Assembly (NCBI RefSeq): GCF_023016065.1
Contig: NZ_JALKAQ010000003.1
Coordinates: forward strand, 1-64,000
DNA length: 64,000 nt
Origin: Marinobacter sp. S0848L
GTDB taxonomy: Bacteria; Pseudomonadota; Gammaproteobacteria; Pseudomonadales; Oleiphilaceae
Direction: 5' to 3'
Shown here piece by piece: positions 7,174 through 16,087 of the stretch. Position 1 is the stretch's first letter. Every line of letters starts with the position of its first letter. The translations under genes and the position numbers were made by a program. The notes below the pieces were generated by a model, which saw nothing but the letters and a program-made list of their open reading frames with translations, was not told the DNA's origin and did not search any database.

Positions 7174-7872
7174 ATGAATAAAACAACAGGTTTTCTCGTC
7201 ACGGCTGCACTATCCGGAGCCCTCTTCACAGGTGGTGCTTTAGCTGGCCCAACCATCGATCTGGACTACACCGGCGCTACACACGGTTATAAGTCCGGCA
7301 CGTTGAGCAACACGGCAACCTCCAAGAATTACAATGTTTATGCAGGCATGTTTGCCTTCAACACCAGCAATCCGGTGGGTGCGTCTCCGATCACTTGGTC
7401 GAGCAAGCTGGATGCTTTTTGTATTGAACTGGACACCTATCTGGATAAAACCAATACCACCTACGAGCTGAAAACCGCTACCAGCCACTTTGGTAATGCC
7501 GGGCTGGTTTCGTCGATCACCAAGCTCTATACCGGGTATGAGAGCAGTGTGTCGAATGCGAAAACGTCTGCTGCGTTCCAGTTGGCTCTTTGGGAGCTGA
7601 TTAACGAGACCGATTCATCGTATGGCATGACCACCGGAACCTTCACATCAAGCAAATATAGTGGAGCTCGGGGAATTGCGGATGGTTGGTTGTCAGGCTT
7701 GAGTTCGCAGAGCGAAGGCTTTGATATGTATGTGCTGACCTCAGCGAAGTCACAGGACCTTCTGGTGTTTACCCCACGTCCTCCGGTTAGTGTGCCAGAG
7801 CCCGCGTCACTGGCTTTGTTAGGTCTTGGCCTGGTTGCGTTGGGGCTTCGTCGCCGGAGTGCCCGGAGTTAA
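7174..7872 (+). CDS. PEP-CTERM sorted secreted protein
   Basis: 232 aa, with start MNKTTGFLV chosen because AAAGGA lies 7 nt upstream; longer in-frame starts lack an RBS. There is a signal peptide (residues 1-25) and a Thr/Ser-rich body. The C-terminal tripartite sorting signal is VPEPASLALLGLGLVALGL, then RRRSARS. Exosortase removes such tails and anchors or exports the protein to the cell surface or matrix. No exosortase gene lies in this window. A terminator follows. Confidence 0.85.
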   Translation: MNKTTGFLVTAALSGALFTGGALAGPTIDLDYTGATHGYKSGTLSNTATSKNYNVYAGMFAFNTSNPVGASPITWSSKLDAFCIELDTYLDKTNTTYELKTATSHFGNAGLVSSITKLYTGYESSVSNAKTSAAFQLALWELINETDSSYGMTTGTFTSSKYSGARGIADGWLSGLSSQSEGFDMYVLTSAKSQDLLVFTPRPPVSVPEPASLALLGLGLVALGLRRRSARS

Positions 7873-7902
7873 AAACGCGTAGCCAATGCGTTATTTTGAT
7901 TA

Positions 7903-7930
7903 ATGGAGTGTCTGCGACGCTCCATTTTTT
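7903..7930 (+). terminator. Rho-independent terminator after the PEP-CTERM gene
   Basis: ATGGAGTGTC pairs with GACGCTCCAT around a TGC loop (one G-T), followed by six T. Confidence 0.8.
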
Positions 7931-8044
7931 ATGCACAAAACAGATTTGAACGACCCTGCCAAGCGCGTCTAGTGGTTACAATCCCTATTGCTAATATTTG
8001 CCAAGCTCCTACCATAGATTATCGCGCTGACGTTGCACCAAGGT

Positions 8045-8081
8045 ATAGGGTAAACCTATCCTGATCTTTTGAATAATCAAT
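8045..8081 (+). promoter_or_regulatory. OxyR-type operator upstream of ahpC
   Basis: The sequence shows four tetranucleotides at exact 7-nt spacing: ATAG (8045), CTAT (8056), TTTT (8067), CAAT (8078). The OxyR consensus is ATAG-N7-CTAT-N7-ATAG-N7-CTAT, so the first half is perfect and the second half degenerate. It lies 82 nt before the ahpC ATG. OxyR control of ahpC is well established in gammaproteobacteria; binding here is inferred. Confidence 0.7.
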
Positions 8082-8162
8082 TTTACTAAAAGTGTCTCGT
8101 TGCTTAATCTAGGCACCGTAGATTCATAAACACGCACGTGTACCAACAGGAGAAATTCTGAG

Positions 8163-8726
8163 ATGGGAATTATTAACAGCGAAATCAAACCGTTTAACGC
8201 AACTGCCTTCAAACAGGGCGAGTTTGTAGAGATCTCTGAAGCAGACGTGAAAGGCAAGTGGGCGATTTTCTTCTTCTACCCAGCCGACTTCACTTTCGTT
8301 TGCCCGACTGAGCTGGGCGACGTTGCAGATCACTACGAAGAGCTGCAGAAGATGGGTGTTGAAGTATTCTCCGTGTCTACCGACACGCACTTCACCCACA
8401 AAGCATGGCACGACAGCTCTGAAACCATCGGTAAGATCAACTACTACATGGTTGGCGACCAGAACGGCAGCATCACCAACAACTTCGGTGTCATGCGTGA
8501 AGGCCAAGGCCTTGCTGACCGCGCTACCTTCCTGATCGATCCGGATGGCATCATCCAGGCGATGGAAATCACTGCTGAAGGTATCGGCCGTGACGCAGAC
8601 GACCTGATGCGCAAAGTGAAAGCCGCTCAGTACGTTCGCAACAATCCAGGCGAAGTTTGCCCGGCTAAGTGGAAAGAAGGTGAAGCTACTCTGGCTCCGT
8701 CTTTGGATCTGGTTGGCAAGATCTAA
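8163..8726 (+). CDS. ahpC: Alkyl hydroperoxide reductase subunit C (peroxiredoxin)
   Basis: 187 aa, the usual AhpC length. The peroxidatic Cys47 lies in [11 protein letters not shown] and the resolving Cys166 in GEVCPAKW. This is a typical 2-Cys peroxiredoxin that reduces peroxides and is recycled by AhpF. AGGAG lies 10 nt before the ATG. An OxyR-like operator lies upstream and a strong terminator downstream. It is adjacent to ahpF, which has its own operator, so the two can be transcribed separately. Confidence 0.97.
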   Translation: MGIINSEIKPFNATAFKQGEFVEISEADVKGKWAIFFFYPADFTFVCPTELGDVADHYEELQKMGVEVFSVSTDTHFTHKAWHDSSETIGKINYYMVGDQNGSITNNFGVMREGQGLADRATFLIDPDGIIQAMEITAEGIGRDADDLMRKVKAAQYVRNNPGEVCPAKWKEGEATLAPSLDLVGKI

Positions 8727-8752
8727 GTTTTGCCTTAACGGTAAAGCGAATG

Positions 8753-8780
8753 AAAGGCCCGCCATGCGGGCCTTTTTTTT
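8753..8780 (+). terminator. Rho-independent terminator after ahpC
   Basis: AAAGGCCCGC pairs with GCGGGCCTTT around CAT, followed by a T-run. Confidence 0.9.
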
Positions 8781-8813
8781 GGGATGTTGGCAGGGATTGG
8801 CCGAAACATAAGG

Positions 8814-8866
8814 ATAGAGATTCACTATCAAATGCTTTTGACTAATTAATTTGAGCTTTTGATAGT
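8814..8866 (+). promoter_or_regulatory. OxyR-type operator and dyad upstream of ahpF
   Basis: ATAG (8814), CTAT (8825), TTTT (8836) and TAAT (8847) occur at exact 7-nt intervals, the same degeneration pattern as the ahpC operator. An overlapping dyad ACTATCAAA / TTTGATAGT flanks the site (8824-8832 and 8858-8866). This supports separate peroxide control of ahpF despite the terminator in front. Confidence 0.62.
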
Positions 8867-8952
8867 AAATCTTTATCTTAGAGACATATTCAGTTTGCGA
8901 CCTTTAATTACGCAGACATCTGATTTCACCTGAGTTGAGGGGATGAGCCACT

Positions 8953-10518
8953 ATGTTAGACGCCAATATCAAGCAACAGTTGAACGCATACATGGACAAG
9001 CTGCAACAGCCGATTGAGCTGGTCGCAGCGTACGACGACAGCGACAAGTCCAAAGAGCTGAAAGAGCTGCTGGAAGAATTGGCCGGCATGTCAGACAAAA
9101 TCAGCCTTCGGGATGAAGAGTCTGCGGATGTGCGCCGCCCGTCGTTCTCGATCAATCGAGTGGGTACGGATGTCGGTGTCAGTTTTGCTGGTATCCCGAT
9201 GGGACACGAGTTCACCTCGTTGGTGCTGGCGCTGTTGCAGGTGGGCGGTCACCCGTCCAAAGCGTCTCAGGATTTGATTGAACAGATTCAGGAACTGGAC
9301 GGTGAGTTCGAGTTTGAAACCTACTTCTCGCTGTCGTGCCAGAACTGTCCGGACGTGGTGCAGGCGCTGAACCTGATCAGTGTGCTGAACCCGAGCATTA
9401 AGCACACGTCCATTGACGGCGCTCTGTTCCAAGAAGAAGTTGAGCAGCGTGAAGTGATGGCGGTACCCAGCGTATACCTGAACGGCCAGTCCTGGGGCCA
9501 GGGCCGGATGACCTTGGAAGAAATCGTTGCCAAACTGGACACCAACGCCGGTGCGAAAGAAGCCGAAAGACTGAACCAGAAAGACGCGTTTGACGTGCTG
9601 GTCATTGGCGGTGGCCCGGCAGGTTCGGCCGCAGCGATCTACGCCGCCCGTAAAGGCATTTCCACCGGTTTGGCCGCCGAGCGTTTTGGTGGACAGGTGG
9701 GCGACACCATGTCGATCGAGAACCTGATTTCTGTACCTTACACCGAAGGTCCGAAACTGGTGTCTGCCATGGAACAGCACGTGAATGAATACGACGTGGA
9801 CGTGATGAACCTGCAGCGTGCCGAAAAGTTGATCCCGGCTGAAACTAAGGGCGGTTTGCACGAAGTACGTTTGGCGAACGGCGCATCGTTGAAATCCAGA
9901 ACGGTGATCCTGTCTACCGGTGCCCGCTGGCGCCAGATGGGTGTTCCGGGTGAAGAAGAGTACCGTAACAAAGGTGTGGCCTACTGCCCGCACTGCGACG
10001 GCCCGCTGTTTAAAGGTAAGCGCGTAGCGGTGATCGGTGGTGGTAACTCCGGTGTGGAAGCGGCTATCGACTTGGCCGGTATTGTTGGCCACGTTACCTT
10101 GATCGAGTTCGGCGATCAGATGCGTGCAGACGAAGTGCTGCAGAAGAAACTGCGCAGTCTGAAGAATGTGGACATCATCACGTCTGGCCAGACCACTGAA
10201 ATCGTGGGTGAAAACGGCAAGGTCAGCGGCCTGAACTATAAAGACCGCACCACCGGTGAAGAGCGCCATGTGGAACTGGAAGGTGTGTTTGTTCAGATCG
10301 GGCTGGTGCCGAACACCGAGTGGCTGAAAGGCGACATCGAGTTGAGCCAGCATGGTGAAGTGGTGATCAACGAGCGCAACGAAACCTCGATTCCGGGCGT
10401 GTTCGCGGCTGGCGATGCCACCACAGTGCCGTACAAGCAGATTGTGATATCTATGGGCGAAGGCTCAAAGGCATCCCTCAGTGCCTTCGACTTCTTGATC
10501 CGCAACTCTGCAGAGTAA
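8953..10518 (+). CDS. ahpF: Alkyl hydroperoxide reductase subunit F
   Basis: 521 aa, standard AhpF length. The N-terminal twin thioredoxin-like domain carries CQNC near residue 129. Next are the FAD-binding [17 protein letters not shown] and the TrxR-type redox CPHC near residue 344. The NAD-binding [15 protein letters not shown] and the C-terminal FAD motif [10 protein letters not shown] complete the order. It transfers electrons from NADH to AhpC. The upstream region has an OxyR-like site and a terminator follows. Confidence 0.97.
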   Translation: MLDANIKQQLNAYMDKLQQPIELVAAYDDSDKSKELKELLEELAGMSDKISLRDEESADVRRPSFSINRVGTDVGVSFAGIPMGHEFTSLVLALLQVGGHPSKASQDLIEQIQELDGEFEFETYFSLSCQNCPDVVQALNLISVLNPSIKHTSIDGALFQEEVEQREVMAVPSVYLNGQSWGQGRMTLEEIVAKLDTNAGAKEAERLNQKDAFDVLVIGGGPAGSAAAIYAARKGISTGLAAERFGGQVGDTMSIENLISVPYTEGPKLVSAMEQHVNEYDVDVMNLQRAEKLIPAETKGGLHEVRLANGASLKSRTVILSTGARWRQMGVPGEEEYRNKGVAYCPHCDGPLFKGKRVAVIGGGNSGVEAAIDLAGIVGHVTLIEFGDQMRADEVLQKKLRSLKNVDIITSGQTTEIVGENGKVSGLNYKDRTTGEERHVELEGVFVQIGLVPNTEWLKGDIELSQHGEVVINERNETSIPGVFAAGDATTVPYKQIVISMGEGSKASLSAFDFLIRNSAE

Positions 10519-10554
10519 GTTTACGCAAGTCTGACAGCCTCAGGCTGACCCCTG

Positions 10555-10591
10555 AAACCGGTACCCGCTGGATGCGGCTACCGGTTTTTTT
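10555..10591 (+). terminator. Rho-independent terminator after ahpF
   Basis: AAACCGGTA (10555) pairs with TACCGGTTT (10579), with an inner CCGC/GCGG pairing, followed by T's. Confidence 0.85.
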
Positions 10592-10706
10592 GCATAAATG
10601 ACCGGATTTACCGCCCGAAACGTGATTCAGGCCAATCGAAGCTGGGACTGAAACACGTAGTGTTGGTGATGCTCAAACAATAATGATTAAAGAGGGAGCA
10701 ACTGGC

Positions 10707-12158
10707 ATGGGTAATCGGCATTACGATGTGTTGATCATCGGAGCAGGCGTTTCGGGAATTGGTATGGCCTGTCACCTCAAAAGATCGTGCCCCGGCAAGC
10801 GGTTTGCCATTCTGGAGCGCCGCCAGTCCCTCGGCGGGACTTGGGATTTGTTTCGCTATCCCGGTATCCGCTCCGATTCCGATATGTTCACTTTCGGCTA
10901 CAAGTTCCAGCCTTGGTCCGGCGGTAAGGTGCTGGCAGACGGTGCTTCAATCAAGCAGTACCTGAGCAAGACGGCTCAAGAAAAAGGGGTTGATAAGCAC
11001 ATCCATTATGGTTTGGCGGTGAAGGAGGCGAACTGGTCCAGCGAGGACAAATGCTGGAAACTGATCGCCGAGAATGCCGAAACAGGTGAGCTCGAAACCT
11101 GGACCGCCAACTTCCTGGTGGGTTGTACCGGTTACTATGACTACGATCAGGGTTATAAGCCTGATTTTCCGGGCGAGGCCGATTTCAAGGGCCAGATTGT
11201 GCACCCTCAGCATTGGCCCGAGCATCTGGATTACACCGGCAAGAGGGTGGTGGTGATTGGCAGCGGCGCAACCGCCATTACATTGGTGCCAACCATGGCG
11301 GAAGACGCCGGGCATGTGACCATGCTGCAGCGTTCGCCGTCCTATCTGATGCCGCTTCCCTCGACGGACAAAATCACCTTGGCGATGCAAAAAGTGCTGC
11401 CCGCCAAGCTGTCGTACAAGCTGACTCGCTCTCGCAATATCTTCATTTCGCGCCAGTTGTACAAACGCTCGCGCAAGAACCCGAAGGCCATGCGCCGGTT
11501 TTTTCTCTGGATCGTCAAACGCCAGTTGAATGGTAAAGCCGACATGCGTCACTTCACGCCGGACTACAATCCCTGGGACCAACGCCTGTGTGTGGTGAAA
11601 GACGGAGATCTGTTCAAAGCCATCAAAACGGGTGCCGCATCGATCAAAACCGACCATATAGACCGCTTCACAGAAACCGGTATCCGGTTGAAATCCGGCG
11701 AAGAATTGGCGGCAGACATCGTCATCCCGGCAACCGGGCTGAGCTTGCAAATGCTGGGTGGCATAAAGCCTACCGTGGATGAGGAGGAAGTGAAGCTCAA
11801 CGAAAAAGTGCTCTACAAGAGCGTGATGGTGGAAGGCGTGCCCAATGCCGGCATGATTTTCGGTTACACCAACAACCCCTGGACCCTGAAAGTCGATATC
11901 GCCAGTGAGTATCTGTGCCGGTTGTTGAATCACATGGACAACAACGGCTATCAAGTGGCTGTGCCACGGGACCACGAGAACAGTCGCAGCGAGGACACGG
12001 TTATGGGCTCGCTGGAATCAGGCTATATTCGGCGGGCGGAAGACAGCCTGCCCCGCCAGGGCACCCATGGGCCCTGGATAGCGGTACAGGATTACCAACG
12101 GGATATCGAGGTGCTGTGTAAACAAGCCGTTGAAGACGGCTACCTGGAATTTGCCTGA
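10707..12158 (+). CDS. Flavin-containing monooxygenase (Baeyer-Villiger type)
   Basis: 483 aa. Start MGNRHYDVLIIGAG is supported by AGGGAG upstream; an ATG at 10683 lacks an RBS. FAD motif GAGVSGIG is at about residues 13-20, and GGTWDLFRYPGIRSDSD is the substrate/FAD region typical of group B monooxygenases. HWPEHLDYTGKRVVVIGSGATA contains the FxGxxxHxxxW-like region and the NADPH Rossmann motif. It likely oxygenates ketones or other carbonyls; the substrate is unknown. Its stop overlaps the convergent tlpA-like gene by 19 bp. Confidence 0.87.
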   Translation: MGNRHYDVLIIGAGVSGIGMACHLKRSCPGKRFAILERRQSLGGTWDLFRYPGIRSDSDMFTFGYKFQPWSGGKVLADGASIKQYLSKTAQEKGVDKHIHYGLAVKEANWSSEDKCWKLIAENAETGELETWTANFLVGCTGYYDYDQGYKPDFPGEADFKGQIVHPQHWPEHLDYTGKRVVVIGSGATAITLVPTMAEDAGHVTMLQRSPSYLMPLPSTDKITLAMQKVLPAKLSYKLTRSRNIFISRQLYKRSRKNPKAMRRFFLWIVKRQLNGKADMRHFTPDYNPWDQRLCVVKDGDLFKAIKTGAASIKTDHIDRFTETGIRLKSGEELAADIVIPATGLSLQMLGGIKPTVDEEEVKLNEKVLYKSVMVEGVPNAGMIFGYTNNPWTLKVDIASEYLCRLLNHMDNNGYQVAVPRDHENSRSEDTVMGSLESGYIRRAEDSLPRQGTHGPWIAVQDYQRDIEVLCKQAVEDGYLEFA

Positions 12159-12985
12159 TCAGCCCCAACCAGCCCCGTGCTTTCAAAGCGCTCAAGGCTG
12201 CGCGCTAAGCTGGCGTGGGACAGTTCGCCTAAATGCGTGTCTACCAGATTGCCTTCAGCGCTGTAGAACAGGGTTGTGGGCAAGCCGTAGCTGCCCACAA
12301 CCCGGCCAAATTGGCCTTGGCGATCACTGAGCACATGGCTGAGGTTCAGGTTTTGTTCCATCAGGAACTTGCGAATGGTTTCCGGATGCTCGCCCTGATT
12401 GGCAAACACGAAGTTGATGTCCGGGTAGCGTTGTTGGGCTTGCTCCAGCACCGGCATTTCACGAATACAGGGTGGGCACCAGGTGGCCCACAGGTTCACT
12501 ACGGTGGGGCGGTTACCGGCAATGGCTTCCAGATTGACCGGCTCCTCGTTTAGGTTCGTCAGCGCCACCTCCGGTAAGCCTTGGGTTTGCTGATTGATCA
12601 GGCCAATCACTCCGCTGGTAAAGCCCCAGGTGATGAGCCCTGCGGCTACGGCAGAGCCAAGCGCACGGCGAATGGCTGCACGTTTCCACATCAGATAGGC
12701 AGTAAAAAGTAGTGCCGCAATCAGGCCGGTGGCCATATCAAAACCGCCATCGCGGATATCGATGATGCCCCATAAATCGTTCTGGTAGTGCTCGAAGTAA
12801 CGCACCACAAAGCCAATCCGAGCCGTGACCATGGCCACCAGAAAAATATCCGCCAAGGTACCGGCCACCGGAGTTTTCCGTTTGCGGCCGGTCAGAGCGC
12901 CGACGATCAGGGCGACCACAAAGGCCAGCACCAGAAGTAGATGCCCAATCGAGAGGCTCAGTGGGCCGATACCTACGCTGATCAT
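12140..12985 (-). CDS. Membrane-anchored TlpA/ResA-type thioredoxin with multi-TM N-terminus
   Basis: 281 aa, start at ATG 12985 with AGGAG 6-7 nt upstream (an in-frame ATG at 13003 has no RBS). The N-terminal about 130 residues contain four hydrophobic segments, with LVLAFVVALIVGALTG and ARIGFVVRYFEHY resembling part of Lgt-like (prolipoprotein diacylglyceryl transferase-like) proteins. The C-terminal domain is a thioredoxin fold with redox WCPPC (NLWATWCPPCIREMP) and the cis-Pro segment YGLPTTLF, expected in the periplasm. It probably acts in thiol-disulfide exchange such as cytochrome c maturation or disulfide reduction. It overlaps the convergent monooxygenase gene. Confidence 0.82.
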   Translation of the reverse strand: MISVGIGPLSLSIGHLLLVLAFVVALIVGALTGRKRKTPVAGTLADIFLVAMVTARIGFVVRYFEHYQNDLWGIIDIRDGGFDMATGLIAALLFTAYLMWKRAAIRRALGSAVAAGLITWGFTSGVIGLINQQTQGLPEVALTNLNEEPVNLEAIAGNRPTVVNLWATWCPPCIREMPVLEQAQQRYPDINFVFANQGEHPETIRKFLMEQNLNLSHVLSDRQGQFGRVVGSYGLPTTLFYSAEGNLVDTHLGELSHASLARSLERFESTGLVGADQANSR

Positions 12986-13333
12986 GACGTCTCCTGTTTC
13001 CATAGAATAAATAATCGCTTACAAGCGGGTACTGACCCCAAGACCCGGCGTGAGTTCCATTTTGCGAAGTAAATCGTACGGTAGCTAACAATAAACACTT
13101 ATGGCTATTTCGAAAGTGCTCTGTTACCGTGCACGCATCCTGCCTCTAGGGATTCCGCAGTTTTCGGCTTTTAAGCCGCTTTGCGAACACTCCATACGAC
13201 CTGTCAGAGGACGTCACCCCATTATCGGCGCGTGACCGTAGTCGTCTTTTATTCCATGAGCTTTCATGGCATCTGCCCGCATTCGCCGACGACGGTGTTC
13301 GTGGAGGCAGAATCAATCAAGAGTACATCGTTT
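12986..13333. other. Intergenic region between the TlpA-like gene and rhlE
   Basis: This 348-bp divergent spacer contains no convincing gene. An in-frame extension of rhlE reaches back to 13181, but its residues do not resemble RhlE N-termini and it has no RBS. The long 5' leader for a DEAD-box helicase would be consistent with cold-regulated translation, but I see no conserved motif to prove it. Confidence 0.4.
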
Positions 13334-14647
13334 ATGAGTTTTTCTTCCCTCGGTTTGTCCGAGCAGCTGGTCCGTGCCACTTCCGATCAGGGTTACGATA
13401 CCCCGTCCCCCATTCAGCTACAGGCGATTCCTGCGGTTCTGTCGGGTAAAGACGTAATGGCGGCGGCCCAGACCGGTACCGGTAAAACGGCCGGCTTTAC
13501 GTTGCCTTTGCTGCAGCGCTTGTCGGAAAAGCCGCGTGCTGGCAAAGGCCCGCGCGCGCTGATTCTGACGCCTACCCGGGAGCTGGCCGCGCAGGTTCAC
13601 GACAGCGTGAATCTTTACAGCCGATACGTGCCGACCAAAGCCGCCGTGGTGTTTGGTGGTGTGAAAATCAATCCGCAGATGATGAAGCTGCGCAAAGGTC
13701 TGGACGTTCTGGTGGCGACACCGGGCCGTTTGATGGACCTGTACCAGCAGAACGCGGTGCGCTTCAACGAAGTGGAAATTCTGGTGCTGGACGAAGCCGA
13801 CCGCATGCTGGACATGGGCTTTATCCGCGACATTCGCAAGATCCTTGCCCTGTTGCCGGCCAAGCGTCAGAACTTGTTGTTCTCCGCTACCTTCTCCAAT
13901 GAAATCCGTGGCTTGGCCCAAGGCCTGCTGGATAACCCGGTGCAGGTTGAAGTGGCCGCACGCAACACCTCTGCCGAAACCATCAAGCAGTCGGTTTACC
14001 CGGTCGATCAGAGCCAGAAAACGGCGCTGTTGAGCAAACTGGTGCGTGATAACAGCTGGGATCAGGTACTGGTTTTCACCCGCACCAAGCACGGTGCCAA
14101 CCGTCTGACCCAGAAGCTGGAGCGTGACGGTATCACCGCCGCCGCGATTCATGGCAACAAGTCACAAGGTGCCCGTACCCGTGCGCTGGCGGATTTCAAA
14201 GCCGGCGAAGTGCGTGTACTGGTGGCAACCGATATTGCTGCCCGTGGCCTGGACATCAAACAGCTGCCGCAAGTGGTGAACTTCGAGCTGCCGAACGTAC
14301 CGGAAGACTACGTGCACCGTATCGGCCGTACCGGTCGTGCCGGCGAGAAAGGCCATGCCTTGTCATTGGTCAGTGCCGACGAAGGCAAACTGCTGGCGGG
14401 TATCGAGCGGCTGATCAAAAAGCAGTTGCCGCGTAAGGAAATCGAGGGCTTTGAGCCGAAGAACAACCTGCCGCTGAAGCCGAAAGCCAAAGCGGACCCG
14501 AGCAAAGCCCGTAACCGTCGCCCGCAGGGTGGCAATGGCAAGAGCTTCGGGCCTAAGCCTGCTGGCCGCAGTGGTGGCCGCGGTCGTCAAGGTCAGGGTG
14601 AAGGGCAAGGCCGTAGTGGTCGCCCGGCTCAGCGCCGTAGCGCGTAA
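13334..14647 (+). CDS. rhlE: DEAD-box ATP-dependent RNA helicase, RhlE type
   Basis: 437 aa starting [15 protein letters not shown], the usual RhlE N-terminus. Q motif is in residues 22-34, Walker A AQTGTGKT at 45-52, PTRELA, DEAD at 153-156, SAT at about 184, RGLDI, and [10 protein letters not shown] near 328. The tail is basic and Gly/Arg-rich (about 60 residues), likely binding RNA. It unwinds structured RNA in degradation and ribosome assembly. A bidirectional terminator separates it from ompW. Confidence 0.93.
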   Translation: MSFSSLGLSEQLVRATSDQGYDTPSPIQLQAIPAVLSGKDVMAAAQTGTGKTAGFTLPLLQRLSEKPRAGKGPRALILTPTRELAAQVHDSVNLYSRYVPTKAAVVFGGVKINPQMMKLRKGLDVLVATPGRLMDLYQQNAVRFNEVEILVLDEADRMLDMGFIRDIRKILALLPAKRQNLLFSATFSNEIRGLAQGLLDNPVQVEVAARNTSAETIKQSVYPVDQSQKTALLSKLVRDNSWDQVLVFTRTKHGANRLTQKLERDGITAAAIHGNKSQGARTRALADFKAGEVRVLVATDIAARGLDIKQLPQVVNFELPNVPEDYVHRIGRTGRAGEKGHALSLVSADEGKLLAGIERLIKKQLPRKEIEGFEPKNNLPLKPKAKADPSKARNRRPQGGNGKSFGPKPAGRSGGRGRQGQGEGQGRSGRPAQRRSA

Positions 14648-14670
14648 GCCAAACCGGTTTTCCGGGCATT

Positions 14671-14702
14671 AAAAAAGCGGGGCTGAAAAGTCCCGCTTTT
14701 TT
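14671..14702. terminator. Bidirectional terminator between rhlE and ompW
   Basis: AAAAAAGCGGG (14671-14681) pairs with CCCGCTTTTTT (14692-14702), so each strand has a T-run. It serves the convergent rhlE and ompW genes. Confidence 0.9.
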
Positions 14703-14727
14703 GTTTGCTCTGAAAACGTAGAAGCAA

Positions 14728-15372
14728 TCAGAACTTGTAGGTGAAGCCGACCATGTAAACCATGGGGTCGATTTCTACATCGAGCTTTTCGGTCACGCCT
14801 TTGATTTCTGCTTCAGTATCAATATCTGCCCACCAGATAGCGGCGTTCAGCCCGAACTGTTCGTTTAGCATGTAGTCCACGCCCACTTCTGCTGCCACAC
14901 CTACACTGTCATCCAGTTCCAGGTCGCCCAGAGCAGACTTCTCTTCGAAGAAAGTGGTGTAGTTAACGCCAATGCCCACATACGGTTGCACGTTCTCGGT
15001 ACTGTTCATCGGGTAGTACTGAAGCGTAATGGTGGGTGGCAGGTGTTTGGTTTCGCCGATATCGGCACCATCAAGCGCACCACCTTTGCCCGAAATGTTG
15101 TGCTTGAACGGGGTGGCGGCCAGTACACCAAGACCCACGTTTGGAGTGAACATGTAGGTGCCGCGGATACCCAGCTGTGTATTGGTGTCTACGGCAACTT
15201 CAGAGCCGGTAGCCGCGCCGCCGGACAGCAAAACCTGATCGCTGGAATCATCCGGTGCCACATGGATAGCACCTGCCCGAACAATAAAATCACCCGCTTC
15301 GAAGGCCTGGGCGGCCGGTGCTGCGGCCAGTACGGCTGCTGCCAGAACGCTGAGTTTGAAACTACGAGACAT
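14728..15372 (-). CDS. ompW: OmpW-family outer membrane beta-barrel protein
   Basis: 214 aa. The start MSRSFKLSVLAAAV (15372) is chosen for GGAG 6 nt upstream. Signal peptide ends AAQAFEAG. The mature part begins with the OmpW-type GDFIVRAGAIHVAPDDSS and contains TQLGIRGTYMFTPNVGLGVLAATPF and PTITLQYYP, typical eight-strand OmpW segments. It ends in Phe (YKF), the outer membrane assembly signal. OmpW forms a channel for small hydrophobic molecules. Confidence 0.93.
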   Translation of the reverse strand: MSRSFKLSVLAAAVLAAAPAAQAFEAGDFIVRAGAIHVAPDDSSDQVLLSGGAATGSEVAVDTNTQLGIRGTYMFTPNVGLGVLAATPFKHNISGKGGALDGADIGETKHLPPTITLQYYPMNSTENVQPYVGIGVNYTTFFEEKSALGDLELDDSVGVAAEVGVDYMLNEQFGLNAAIWWADIDTEAEIKGVTEKLDVEIDPMVYMVGFTYKF

Positions 15373-15532
15373 ATCCATCTCCAGAATTGCGCCATTAATT
15401 GATGGCTCCAATTTACCGGTGATGGCTTGTGTGTTTTTGATTTAGCGCAAAAAACGCAAGGCAAGGGAAACGAGAGGGTCGAGATATTGATATAGCTCAA
15501 AAAGCCACACGGCATGTGGCTTTCCACACTGT

Positions 15533-15997
15533 TCAGCCCGCGTCTTTTGCGGCTTTCAAGTCGTCGGCGACTAACACGTCGCGAATGGTTAAGGGTTCGC
15601 CGTCGCTGTTGCGAACGGTAACGGGCTGGATGGGCTGGCCGGTTGCGCGGTCGCGCAGGTCCAGTTGCTTGCCATCGGGCGCGGGGTTCCATTTGTCACC
15701 CCACTGGCGCAGGGCAACCACCACCGGAAACAAGTCCCGGCCTTTTTCGGTGAGGCGGTATTCAAAGCGAGAGCCGTGCTCGCCGGCTTCCACTTTGCGC
15801 AACACTTCGTTGTCCACCAGTTTGCTCAGGCGGTCGCACAGGATGTTTTTGGCAATACCCAACTGTTGCTGAAAATCCACGAACCGGCGCGTGCCGTACA
15901 TAGCGTGAAGCACAATCAGCAGGGACCACCAGTCGCCCACTTCATTGAGTGCGCGGGCAACGGAGCAATTCGAGTCATCAAAACGTTTTCTGGCCAT
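15533..15997 (-). CDS. HxlR-family winged-helix transcriptional regulator
   Basis: 154 aa. The N-terminal NCSVARALNEVGDWWSLLIV contains the conserved Cys at residue 11 that many HxlR proteins use for redox or electrophile sensing. LGIAKNILCDRLSKLVDNEVL is the winged helix, and YRLTEKGRDLFPVV the family's wing. The C-terminal about 50 residues are an extension beyond the minimal 110-residue family. It is divergent from the OYE gene at 16088, with repeated operator-like sequence between them, so it is probably its repressor. Confidence 0.88.
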   Translation of the reverse strand: MARKRFDDSNCSVARALNEVGDWWSLLIVLHAMYGTRRFVDFQQQLGIAKNILCDRLSKLVDNEVLRKVEAGEHGSRFEYRLTEKGRDLFPVVVALRQWGDKWNPAPDGKQLDLRDRATGQPIQPVTVRNSDGEPLTIRDVLVADDLKAAKDAG

Positions 15998-16013
15998 GTA
16001 GGTGAGTGTACCG

Positions 16014-16080
16014 AATAGGGTTGCATTATGAAACCAACTTTAATAGGGTTGCGTTAAGAAACCAAATTAACAAGGTTGCA
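16014..16080 (+). promoter_or_regulatory. Tandem repeats, candidate HxlR operators
   Basis: Two 24-nt direct repeats (16014-16037 and 16042-16065) differ at two positions, and a half copy follows at 16069-16080. Each full copy contains the dyad GGTT-N9-AACC. They sit between the divergent HxlR and OYE genes. Confidence 0.62.
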
Positions 16081-16087
16081 CCGAATT

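Noticed and set aside
9091..10353. 420-codon minus-strand frame opposite ahpF
   Set aside because: It lies entirely antisense to a complete ahpF, lacks family similarity and is a shadow of GC-rich codon use.
13181..13333. N-terminal extension of rhlE
   Set aside because: The residues do not resemble RhlE and no RBS precedes; the ATG at 13334 starts the family sequence.
16014..16080. CRISPR-like array
   Set aside because: Only two and a half repeats with very short spacers, in an operator position; no cas genes.
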